DNA from: Protopterus annectens
Taxonomy: Eukaryota; Chordata; Ceratodontiformes; Protopteridae
Direction: 5' to 3'
NCBI RefSeq assembly: GCF_019279795.1
Contig: NC_056739.1
Coordinates: 13,282,968-13,346,967, forward strand
Length of the DNA: 64,000 nt
This document shows, in pieces, positions 43,546 through 53,650 of the stretch. Both the position numbers and the translations under genes were made by a program. Under the pieces are notes generated by a model. That model made no database searches. It was given only the letters and a program-made list of their open reading frames with translations, and was not told the DNA's origin. Position 1 is the stretch's first letter. Every line of letters begins with the position of its first letter.

Positions 43546-44003
43546 ACAGTCCAAAAAAAAAAAAAAAAAATTCTTGTCATGAAAAAAGAAGCTATGTTTT
43601 ACCATAACGTTCCATCTGTGTTGTAGATCTTTATTCATTCATTACTGTTAGGACTTCTGTTTCATCCTCGGAACTGACACAGCCGTTACCAAGTTCATGC
43701 CAGCCAAAAACTCTCAGCTAAGACCTACCCATAATGCCCCTCTCATAGTCTCTTCAGATCGAGTTTGCCCGCCCCTATAGTATAGAAATAATAAGAGAGA
43801 TAGTAGGAGGCTCTGTGTGAGCAAATACCTTAACTAAGGAAATCCTGAAGTCCACCAGGAGTCCAGGCAGAGGGAAGGAGGGCGGGAAATAATGAATGAA
43901 TAAAGATCTACAACACAGATGGAACGTTATGGTAAGACATAACTTCTTTATCTGATGTACATCTTTAGTCATTCCTTACTGTTAGGACCAAGTCCCCAGC
44001 TCA

Positions 44004-45052
44004 AAAATACATGGCTCTGCTCCTGTATAAATCAAGCCTAATGCTCAGCTCTTCTTCTTCCACAATAGCTTCACCCTCTTCCTCTTCTGTCACATTTCAC
44101 TGCTTCACAGTCTATAAGATCCTAAGTCTCTCCTAATTCCTTCTTTGCTTCTATACCATATCCTTAAGCTACTGCTCAGAATGCCTCTTACTTAACTCTC
44201 TCACTACCTTTTTGCATCACTAACTCTTATGCTATTATTTTTCTAGCTTAAACCAACATTTTATTTTTCATGTACTATAACAGCTGATGTCATACATTGC
44301 ATTACCTACATACTATTTGTATTCACTTTATCGACTCTAAGCTTTGTATATGCTGTTAGAATGACTAAAATTGTCTATAATGATATAACTATACAGAATT
44401 GTGCAGCTGTATAATATATCTTGTAATCTAGTTTACGTTCTATCAGCTTATTTCTGTATGGTATTCCACATGTCACTTGTATTGTTTTTAGACTACAATA
44501 TATTTGTATTGTACGGTTTACGATCAATATGCCGTGATAAGGTCTGTTAAACACATAATTTCGAAGAACAACTGGATGACTTTATTGTTGCCAACCTACT
44601 TGCATTTGAGTTCCTGGTTCAGCAAATGCACTGTGCACTCGCCCTTAGGACTAGAGATCACGGTACAGTGTAGATCAGGAAATGTACCCCTTTTCCCCAC
44701 TGTAGTGTGATGTCGGAGTTGTAATATATAATTTGTAGGACCGTGCCCCCTGCAAAAACTGGCATTTCTGTGTTGTGCAGTATGTATGTAGTGAAAGGTG
44801 CAGGGAAAGGCATATGTCAAACAATGCCGATTCTTTGAATTCAGCATTAAATTCAACATAGTGACTGTCTTCCTTTGCTGTATTTCAGAGTTGTGATTCA
44901 TGCAAATGACCGGATTTTGTTCTTTTACGATTTTGATAGTAAACCATATTGTACTGTATGTGGATCTTTTTTCCCTGGGCCACCACTGAAAATGAGTTCT
45001 GTAGACCCAGTCGGACAATCCTGGTAAACAAATGTCAAGTACATAAATATAA
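44004..45052 (+). mobile_element. LINE 3' end (CR1/L2-like) inserted in H1
   Basis: The stretch ends CTGGGCCACCACTGAAAATG, CAATCCTGGTAAACAAATG and a tail of ATAAATAAA units, which resembles CR1/L2-type 3' ends. It contains MITE-2. No coding motif is left. The family call rests on the 3' end from memory. Confidence 0.45.
44515..44946. mobile_element. MITE-2 with 8-bp target duplication TATTGTAC
   Basis: TATTGTAC stands at 44507-44514 and 44947-44954. The ends are inverted (GGTTTACGATCAA left, TTGATAGTAAACC right, with one extra A at the right end). The core at 44693-44735 (TTCCCCACTGTAGTG, TCGGAGTTGTAATATATAA) is shared with MITE-1 and MITE-3. Confidence 0.7.
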
Positions 45053-45632
45053 AATAAATAAACTATGTCTTTGTGAAAAACAATGTAAGGAGATTTAGAT
45101 GATAGAGCCTGTAGTTCTGAAATTCTTCTCAGATGTCACTGCTAGTAAAAAAAGAAGTTATGTCTTACCATAACGTTCCATCTGTGTTGTAGATCTTTAT
45201 TCATTCATTAATGTTAGGACTTTGTTTCCGTCCTCAGAACCGACATGGCCGTTTCCAAGCTCTCGCCAGCCAAAATCTCTCAGCTAAGACCTACCCATAA
45301 TGCCCCTCTCATAGTTACTTCACATCGAGTTTACCCGCCCCTATATAATAGAGACAGTAAGAGAAAAACACTAGGAGGCTCTGTCTGAGCAAATACCCTA
45401 ACCAGGAGGTCCTAAAGTCCACCAGGAGTCCAGGCATGGGGAAGGAGGGCGGGAAGTAATGAATGAATAAAGATCTACAACACAGATGGAACATTATGGT
45501 AAGACATAACTTCTTTATCTGATGTTGTAAATCTTTATTCATTCCTTACTGTTAGGACAGAGTCCCCAGCTACTTGAGTCCTGGGTGGCCCTAAGGAAGG
45601 ATATTCCTGAGCACCATAGAACCAAAAGATGC

Positions 45633-46820
45633 TCATCTCCTGGAGGGCAAATCCAATTTGTAATGAGAGATGAAGGCATGAGGTCTTGCCCAAGTGGCTG
45701 CTGCACAGATATCATCCATAGAGGCTCTGGAATGAAAAGCTACAGAAGTAGCCATTGATCTGGTAGAATGAGACTTTATTCTAGAAGGTAAAGACACTTT
45801 ATTCTGATGGTAGATAAAGGTAATGGCATTTCTAAGCCAAGAAGATAGAGTCATTTTGGAGACAGGCCTACCCAATCTGTGTCCTGCAAAGGCAACAAAT
45901 AATTGATCCATTTTTCTAAAAGATTTAGTTCTGTCCAAGTAAAAATGAAGTTGCCTATGAACATTAAGGGTATTCAAAAGGTATTCCCCTCTATTTGAAT
46001 GCTGAGGGAATAAAAACAGCAGGTCAATAGATTGGTTAACTGAAAACCCAGAAATGACCTTGGGCAAAAAGGATGGGTCAGTATGTAGGGACACTCTTTC
46101 CCTATGAAAAATCAAGTAAGATCTCTTGACGCTCAAGGGCTGCAGCTCAGATACTCTTCTCGCTGAGGTAAGGGCTACTAGTAGAAGAGTCTTCCAAGAC
46201 AAATATTTCATATCACATGAATTAGAAGGATTGAAAGGAGGGCTTGTTAATGACTGAAGCACCAAAGTCAAGTCCTAAGGTTCTATAGGAGGCTTGACGG
46301 GAGGTTTAACATGTAATACTCCTTTCAAGAAGGTTTTGCACATGCGGTGTGACATAACAGAGGCATTATCAAATCCAATGCGAATGTTTGCAATAGCTGC
46401 TAAATGCACAGTGATTGTTGATGCTGAGGCTCCTACATGTTAATAGGGTAGTCAGGTATTGCAGAATCTTTTGAATAGGCATGGAGTAGGGGTCTATGTT
46501 ATGATCTTTAGCCCATATAAAGAACCTAGCCCACTTACTAGAATAAATTTTCCTGGTGGAAGGTTTGTGTGAAGCCAGAAGAATCTCATGGACAGGAGAT
46601 GAAATCATCGGAAGTAGAGAAACCAAGCTGTGAGCTTGAGGCTGGGGTGAACCAATCCCCGAGGGTGAGATAGCAGACCCTGGGATTGATCTAGGATCCA
46701 AGGGCTGTGAATCAGATGAGGCCATAGGAAAAAGAACCAAACTTGATGGGGCCAATAAGGGGCAATGAGGATCACTTTGCTTCTCAACCTTCGAGCTTTC
46801 TGGAGGAATTTCGGGATGAG
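45633..46820 (-). pseudogene. DIRS H2 tyrosine recombinase, near complete core
   Basis: Frame 46860-46369 covers the N-terminal core (STRKIYSSKWARFFIWAKDH); frame 46271-45633 covers ALTSARRVSELQPLSVKRS with the catalytic Arg, HRQLHFYLDRTKSFRKMDQL, SHSTRSMATSVAF with His-x-x-Arg, and FISHYKLDLPSRR with Tyr, ending at the stop. Frameshifts near 46280-46440 separate the two. All four catalytic residues are present. Confidence 0.82.
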
Positions 46821-48590
46821 GGATCCAGGATTCGTCTCCAGTCCCCTGTCTTTTTGGCACTAAAAAGAACCTTGAGTAAAACCAGGATCCTCTCTGGTCT
46901 GCTGGGACTGGCTAGATATCTCTTTTTCTTAGCAGCTTTTTGATTTCTAAGGCTGCTGCCTCCCTCTGACTGGTGGAACATCGAGAATTCATTTCACAGG
47001 TCTGGGAGTAAGTTCGAATGGGATATGGTAGCCTCTGGATATTATTCTCGGCACCCAAGCATCTGTTGCTATGAGTTGTCAGGCCTGTAGGTGTAGAGAA
47101 AATCCACCCCTGACTGCTTCCAGAGGAAAGCAATCGGGCCGCTGTTCAGGAGCATTGGTAGGGTCGACCAGAGAAGGAATCTTTAGCACCCTGGTTGTGC
47201 GGACCCCCTCTGCCCCGAAAGGGGCGTCTTTCAGATGAGTTGTCCCCTCTGACCCGGGGGAGGGGATTGCTCACCACTAGTGACAAGAAAAGATCCTTGG
47301 GACTTCTTGAACCACATTTTTCCTCCCCTCTGGTTTCTGGAATAGGATCTCTGGGGGGGGGGGGGGGTGGAAAAACATATGCCCACAGTAGACAAGGTCT
47401 TCCCATCCTTCTCACTGCATGATAGTGTGTATCTTACTTCGGGACCAAAAAGGGAAGATTCGTCAACAGGCACGTTGACAAAGGAAGATTTAAAGGGGTC
47501 CATGAAATCACACAAACGCATCCAAGCGTGACAATGCCTGATGCAGCTGCTCCCTCGGTGGTGAGAGATATCAAGCACACTGAAGGGTTCGAAATGGATT
47601 CCAGGGAAGCCAGCTGAGAGGCAAAAGTGTTATGCACCTCGTCATGCATTACCCCTGCCAAAGAGGCAGACATTTCCAATGTTAGGTCTCTTTGGAGGGG
47701 AGTAAAGTGTGCCAGATAGTTCAGCGATCGGATGGTAAAAGTCACTGAAGCATAGGCCCGCTTCCCCAATCTGTCCATAGCCTGAGACTCCCTGTTCGGG
47801 GGATGGACAGTGGAACTATCCTCTGCCAGTTCCCTCTTGGTGGCCACCACCATGACCATTGAATCAACTACTAGTTGCTTGGACCAATTGGGCTGGTCTT
47901 CAGAAGACAGGTTCTGTGTTGTCCGGGGCCTTTCAGGCACGCTGCACAATCAGCTTAACAAGCTCATCTGCATGTTGGGCCACCCAGGAAGTAGATGGCC
48001 GAGCACGGAATGCCTGCAAGAACACTGATTCCTCCGAAGAAGGGTTAGAGGACTTCCAGTCTCTCCTCTTTCTGAGTATCTCCAGAATGCCTCCAAATGA
48101 GATGTCTTCCGGGGGAGACCATGGGGACCCTTCTCCCTCATTGCAATCAGTGTCCTCAGTGATGGATTCCTCAGGGTAATCGAGGTGCTTTCTCTTGCAC
48201 TGTATCTTCCAGGGTGGCTCCACAGTGTGATCTTCTCAGGAAGACTCCGGAGAAAGGGGTCCCTTCAAGGGAAGGTCTTGCGGCTCCCATGCTTGGGATC
48301 CCAGAGTAGGGGGTTGGGACAGCTGCATGCTAGAGAGGGTTTCCTGATGTCAATGCCATTGGTGCTAACTACGAGGCTGCTGAGGCAAGGACACTCTCAG
48401 TCACCTGGAAAGAAGGCCTGCCCAAGGAGGGATGGGGGCACGGAACTGAGAAGGACAACCTTGGAACTGGGGTCCCACCCCACCCTGAAGAGCCCACCTC
48501 CAGGTGAGGAGCTCCGAGAGGAAGGAACCAAACTAAGAACCACAGTGCCGACAGCCCAATCACTGCTCCAAGAGTGTGCCATTTCGAGAT
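46821..48590 (-). pseudogene. DIRS H2 RT start and gag, decayed
   Basis: At about 46822-46832 recombinase-proximal sequence joins directly to the RT block (KKTGDW, near 46850), deleting the RT palm and all of RNase H. The gag C-terminus follows: Pro/Gly tail (47420-47146) with a G14 run near 47350-47366, the core frame 47949-47434 (LQRDLTLEMSASLAG), the acidic frame 48223-47933 (ESITEDTDCNEGEGSPWSPP) and a Ser/Pro region to about 48590. GGAACTGA and GGAACC motifs at 48435-48535 match the GGAAC type hairpin of H terminal repeats. The N-terminal motif is lost. Confidence 0.7.
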
Positions 48591-48600
48591 ATGCTCAGCA

Positions 48601-48880
48601 TATTAAAACAATCTGACCTTGGTTTGTAATTTACTGTGGAGCTGACTGGAAGTGGCGCCTTATTTTAAATTATAACTTCTGATGAAGTTGGAGAAGTGTC
48701 GCTGACAAAAAGCAGGATCGTTCTGTTCCTTAAAATAAATTTTTCAGTGGCTGATCGTATTTACGTGTTGTGAAGTGGATTTCTAATTATTTTAGCATTC
48801 TGGTGGATCTTTCATCTGGCTCACGTTCTTTTTGCTGGTTTGTTGTCGTTTTGGAGTTGTAGAATGGAGAATTATTACCT
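48601..48880. other. Unassigned, possible dispersed repeat
   Basis: No frame. TCTGATGAAGTTGGAGAAGT with a following AAAATAAA resembles the minus strand of 35990-36125. Not named. Confidence 0.35.
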
Positions 48881-50400
48881 GATCATCAATCTTTGAAAGC
48901 CCATAACAGGAGCACCTTTTGGCAGTAGGAAGGCCATTAAGGGCTAGTCATCTAGACCACTGATATTTTCCTAGTATTATCCTTGTTGGGGCTTTAGTCT
49001 CCCTCACTCTGTTGGTATAAAAGATCTGAAGGGCTTGACACCCAAACCTGAATTTGTAGTCCATTCAGCTTGAGCTGACTAAAGGTCTGGACACATAAAA
49101 GGTGCCCTTTAGCTTTGGAAGCTGGCCAGCAATTATATTCTAGGCAATTCATAACCCATATAGTTAAGGCTGCTGCAGTAGTGATCTAATGATGATCATG
49201 TGTAAGTTTCCCATGCACAAAGTTTAGATCCTGAGGAGGAGCCATATGTTTTCTATTCGGGCAGACATGTAAAACCCCTTTAAAAAAATGTTTGACTTGA
49301 GGACAGGTAGAAAGGGAGATCCAAGGGCAGACGATCAGAAATGAATGAAAGATGAATCATGACAGAGGACTAAAAAAGGCCAGATATTAATAACTCTCAC
49401 AAATAATCAAGAAACAGAGACTTCTAAGCCTTAGAGGAATCCTAGTTCTTAGAATGGCACAAACTAGAAAACTCTTCCACACTTAGACATATAAGATTTT
49501 AAAGTAGCAGTTTTCTAAGCCTCCTTTAGTACCTGCTGTATGTCCTCAGAAAAAGATGCCTAAAGGAAATCAAAACTCAGTCATCCAGGCAGAAAAAGTG
49601 TCTTCAGGTTGGGGTGCACATCAAACAACTCCTGTCTTGTGTGAATAAATCTAGTCTGGGAGGAAGCTTATGCCAACTTCCCTACTGCAATTTCCAAAGA
49701 AAGAAGCACTACTGTTGCCTGGGCCAAAAGACAGTCACCACTGCTATCATTGGCGAGACCAACTGGATCTTTATAAGAACTCTTGGTATTAGTGGAATGG
49801 ATAGAAAAGCATAAAGGATCATTTCCATCCATGGGAATGAGAAGGCATCTGTCTTCCAGGACTCTGCAAGAAATCATGGAGAAGAATTTCTTTAACTGCT
49901 GTTTTGAAAGGAGGCAAACCAAACTATTTGAGGTGATCCACACAACTGGGTCAGTTCCTGGAAGACTCCACCCCCCCCCACTGGCTTTCCATTTGTGATG
50001 GTCAGTCCTGGACCTGCTCATCATGTGTGATAAAATACTTTACTCTGAAGAATATAGGTGGTCTGAAGAGTCAAACTGATATGAGTTGCCACCTCTCAGG
50101 CTATCATGGCAAGTCTGCAAAGAGGGTAGGATTTGGTACCCTTTTGTTCATGTACCGCATTACTGTGGTATTTTCTGTGATAACTTGAAGGTGTCCTTAG
50201 GAGCAAAGCTGATCTAAGGTTTCAAAGCACTGATAACTGCCAGTATCTTTTTAATGTGGATGTGCTTTTGTCTGACTAGCATGTTACACAGGCCTTGCAC
50301 TTTTACTCATTTGGAAGCAGTCCCCAAGGAAAGCCTGAAGCATCTGTTTTAACAGACTGAAGGTGAGGTAGTCAGGAGAAGGGTAGACCTAATTTGAGAG
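48881..50400 (-). pseudogene. DIRS G, recombinase N-terminus and RNase H remnant
   Basis: 48890-49215 matches G2. 49215-49300 resembles the recombinase N-terminal region of H2 (ACATGTAAAACCCCTTTAAA-like block). 49780-49830 resembles the RNase H/recombinase overlap. 50110-50200 matches the RNase H Asp region of A1 block by block (AGGATTTGGTACCCTTTTGT against AGGACTTGGTTCCGCCCTGT). No open frame of length survives. DIRS L begins at 50405. Confidence 0.5.
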
Positions 50401-50404
50401 AGAA

Positions 50405-51240
50405 AAGTACAGTTGTGTAAGTTGCACTAACCCATAAAAATAGATGTTTGAATTTTTCACTGCTGCAGGTGCCTATGGGTTGCATCCTGCCAAGGATACA
50501 GCACCCGGTTAGCTTCCCAAAGCTCTAACACCCTTCCAACACAGTCACTCTGCCTGTCTATAGGCTAATCATTTTGAGGGAAGTCTAAAAGCAACCACAG
50601 TAACTCAAAATCTTCAAGACTTTCTTGTCCCAAACAAAAAAAAAGGAAACTCATTTTGAAACAACCACAACTATTATAACTAATAAAAAAATGACCATAA
50701 CAAACAGAAAAAAATCTTACCAATAAAAGTTGCAACCCACAACAATAATGTACAACAATGAAGATGGTGCACCTACTGCAGCAGTGAAGAATTTGAATAT
50801 CCACTGTTATGGGTAAGTGCAGCTTACATAACTCTACTATATTCATCATTTTCACTGCTGCAGTTACAACACCCATCCATCTTTCCAAAGTTTTAACCCC
50901 CTCCCATACAGTCCTTATAATTGCCTATAGGCTAATCCCTTTAGAAGGGAAGCATAAAAGCAGCCAAAGTGACTAAAAATCTTCAGGGCTTTGTTGCCCC
51001 AAGAAGAAAAAAGGGAACTCATCCTGATACAACTACAACTACTGTAACCAATGACAAAATGGCCACAACAAACATCATCTAAAAAATAAAAACTGAGACA
51101 CACAAGAACTATGCAAAACAAGAGGGTTGGTGAGTGGTTGCAATTAATGCAGCAATGAAGAATTTAAACATCTTTTGTTATCAGCAAGTGCAACATACAC
51201 AACTGTACTATATTCATCATTTTTGCTGCTGTGGGAGCCT
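50405..51240 (-). repeat. DIRS L terminal and complementary region, tandem copies
   Basis: A unit of roughly 380-400 bp occurs twice: 50455-50855 and 50860-51235, each with CTATAGGCTAATC, AATCTTCA, GGCTTTGTTG-like and TTCATCATTTT blocks. GTTGTGTAAGTTGCACTAACC at 50405 is complementary to the block before 50840 and again before 51210, as between a terminal repeat and its complementary region. Confidence 0.65.
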
Positions 51241-51252
51241 ATGGAGAGATTA

Positions 51253-51902
51253 CTAAAGTATGCCTAACCTGAAAGGAGGAAATAAAGGGTACAGGAGCTC
51301 CTGGAGACTGGTCCTTGCAAAGCCTGCTTTGGACCTACAGAACAAATCAGGGTTGTAGTGTTTTCTAAATGTATGGCTGTAGGACCAAGTAGCTGCCTCT
51401 AGAATGCTTCTAGAGTGCACCCCTTTCCAATGTGCCATAAGCCCTGGCGGAACTGGCCCTAACCCTGCCTAGAATGTTTTTTCCATGGCGGGAGTAGCAA
51501 AAAACAACAGCAGAGAACAATCTAAAGATCTAAAGATTCTCTGCTTAGATAGTGGTTGACCCTTCTCAGTCCCAGTATAAGAAATAAATAGCTGGTCAGC
51601 TTTCCTGAAGGACTTGGTTCTGCCAAGGTAGTACCTGTGTTGCCTACACATATCCAAGTTATGAAGAATCTTTTCTCCCTTGTGTTTTTTGGATCTGGAC
51701 AGAAAACTGGGAGATTGATGGCTTGGACACCAGGCAAGGCGCAGCACACCCTAAATTTCTTAAACACTTTCTTAGGTAAATACTCAATAAAGACAGGGGA
51801 ACTACAAGCTTTCTTGAAGACATCTTCCACCACTTGGATTAATGGAGGAAAGGTTTCCATGTCTGAGGTTTCATCTTCCAAGAGATTATAAACCCTGTTC
51901 AT
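51253..51902 (-). pseudogene. DIRS L recombinase end fused to gag piece
   Basis: 51438-51253 reads AATWSYSHTFRKHYNPDLF, the recombinase C-terminus with the candidate Tyr. 51747-51469 reads MCRQHRYYLGRTKSFRKADQ and GTEKGQPLSKQRIF. 51902-51522 begins with a gag-like block (FPPLIQVVEDVFKKACSSP) and passes into recombinase-like INLPVF within about 40 codons. So gag is joined to the recombinase middle, with RT-RNase H deleted. The His-x-x-Arg block is replaced by HSR, so it is not functional. Confidence 0.6.
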
Positions 51903-51967
51903 CTCAAGAGCAAACAGAAGTAACTCCCATTTGCAAATCTAGTTGACATATGGAAAAAAGAAAAAAA

Positions 51968-52150
51968 GAAGTTATGTTCTTACCATAACGTTCCATGTGG
52001 AGTGTTCATCTCGCCTTTGTTCTTACACATGGGTGTCGGAGCCGATCCTCGGCTCCGAGTCGGCCGCTTAGCAAAGCTCTGCATCCAGAAGAAGCTCGAG
52101 ACCAACCTATCTCCCACAATTCCCTCTGCCTTTACCTCAGATCTAGTTTG
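51968..52150 (-). repeat. DIRS I left terminal inverted repeat
   Basis: Inverted relative to 57960-58085 over the inner ~125 bases. Hairpin CGGAGCCGA / TCGGCTCCG at about 52037-52057. It ends with CTTTACCTCAGATCTAGTTT. Confidence 0.9.
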
Positions 52151-52331
52151 CAAAACACCAGATCCAGCACAATAAGGTAACATCCATATATACATATACA
52201 CAAGGAGCGTAGCTCAAACTAGTAGCACAAGAAAGAGAGAGAGAGAGAGAGAGAGAGACCAGTAGCAGGAGATAAACAGACCAGACATCTAAACTGGACG
52301 TTCTTCCTGACCTGAGGGTGGGAGGGTGGGA

Positions 52332-52438
52332 ATGTAAGAACAAAGGCGAGATGAACACTCCACATGGAACGTTATGGTAAGAACATAACTTCTTTATGTA
52401 AGAGTGTTCAATCTCGCCGTTTGTTCTTACACATGGGT
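52332..52438 (-). repeat. DIRS I internal complementary region
   Basis: The left half is complementary to 51968-52032 and the right half to 58080-58121. The junction reads ACTTCTTTATGTAAGAGTG; the actual right end differs by one base (CTCTCACAT). Confidence 0.9.
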
Positions 52439-52468
52439 AGCGTCCCTAGCTCCATGACCCTGAGAGAC

Positions 52469-53650
52469 TCACGGAAGAACGTTCCTGAGCACAGTGGAAC
52501 CAAACGTTGCTCTGTCCTTGGAAATTCTATCCACTTTATAATGAGTGATGAACGTATGTGGTTTAGACCAAGTGGCGGCCGCACAAATAGTGTCCAAAGG
52601 TAGGCGGGCCGCATGAACCAAAGATGTGGAAACTGACCTAGTAGAATGTCCTTCTGGTTTGGTGGGCAAACTTTGATTAGCAGCAGCATAAACAAAAGTA
52701 ATACAATCAGATAGCCATTTGGAGAGAGTACGCTTCGTCACTGCCATGCCCTTTTTGTTGTCCGCAAAGGCTATAAAGAGCTGGTCTGCTTTTCTATGTT
52801 CTTTTGTTCTATCTAGATAGAATCTGAGTTGTCTATGAACATCCAACTTGTGCAACATATATTCCAGTTTATTGGAATGATTTTTGAAAAATGTGGGAAG
52901 TTCGATGGATTGATTAATGTTATTGACTGAGCAAACCTTAGGGAGGAAAGAGGGGTTGGTGCGTAAAGATACCCTGTCCTGGTGAAAAATTAAATATGGT
53001 TGTTTAATGGAAAGAGCTTGAAGTTCCGACACTCATCTGGCTGAAGTGATAGCTACTAGAAAGAGAGTTTTCCAGGACAAGAATTTTAAGGAACAGGAAG
53101 AGGCTGGTTCAAAAGGTGGTAACATTAGCTGAGATAAGAGGAGGTTTAGATTCCACGGAGCTGTAGGATATCTGACTGGTGGTCTAAGATGAAAGGATCC
53201 CTTCAAAAAGGCTTTACAAAGCCTATGAGCCATAATAGGAGCTCCATTCTCTCCTACATGAAAGTTAGAAATAGCAGCCAACTGAACCCTCAAGGTGGCA
53301 GTAGAAGCTCCTTGGTGAAACAGCATGGATAGGAACTCTAAAACTTTGTTCAGTGGGGCTATTAAGGGATCTAAATGTTGTGCAGTAGCCCAGTGAACAA
53401 AACGTTTCCACTTACTAGTGTAAATCTTTGTAGTGGAAGCCTTATGGGAGGCTACTAGAATGTCTTGAACCGCCGGAGAGAGAAGATCAGACCTGGCTAA
53501 GAAGGGAAGCGGAGCAGCCAAGCTGCTAACTTGAGGGACAGGAGCGACGGGTGGGGAGCTCCTGACGAATGAGTCAGTAGGTCCAGCACCGGGTCCAGGA
53601 TCCAGGGCTCCCGTATTTGGTGTGCTTGAAGAAAGGGAAACCAAATTTGA
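52469..53650 (-). pseudogene. DIRS I tyrosine recombinase, stop at catalytic Arg
   Basis: The N-terminal core (STTKIYTSKWKRFVHWATAQ, near 53430) and the block up to AITSAR are open in one frame to TGA 53033-53035; the same frame then continues from VSELQALSIKQ to the stop at 52469. The TGA replaces the arginine directly before VSEL, which is the first catalytic Arg of tyrosine recombinases; the A1 codon there is AGG. Downstream, HRQLRFYLDRTKEHRKADQL, HSTRSVSTSL (His-x-x-Arg) and HYKVDRISKDRATFGS (Tyr) are intact. One base change therefore explains the inactive frame. Confidence 0.9.

Larger units (their letters stand above)
43585..45143 (-). mobile_element. DIRS H1, terminal piece split by a LINE
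   Basis: Left terminal repeat 43587-43770 (AAAAAAGAAGCTATG start), complementary region 43890-43986, then an unrelated insertion 44004-45052, then about 90 bases of recombinase (45053-45143, like 46100-46190 of H2). H2 begins directly after, in an A7 run, so H2 inserted into H1. Confidence 0.7.
45144..48600 (-). mobile_element. DIRS H2, internally deleted and 5'-truncated
   Basis: Left terminal repeat 45152-45335, complementary region 45455-45555, recombinase, a short RT piece and gag. RNase H and most of RT are missing; the right terminal repeat is absent. Same family as H1 (shared GAAGTTATGTCTTACCATAA start and TCATTCATTA block). Confidence 0.8.

Noticed and set aside
44596..45018. 140-codon minus-strand frame as a gene
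   Set aside because: It lies across MITE-2 and the LINE 3' end, with no recognisable domain.
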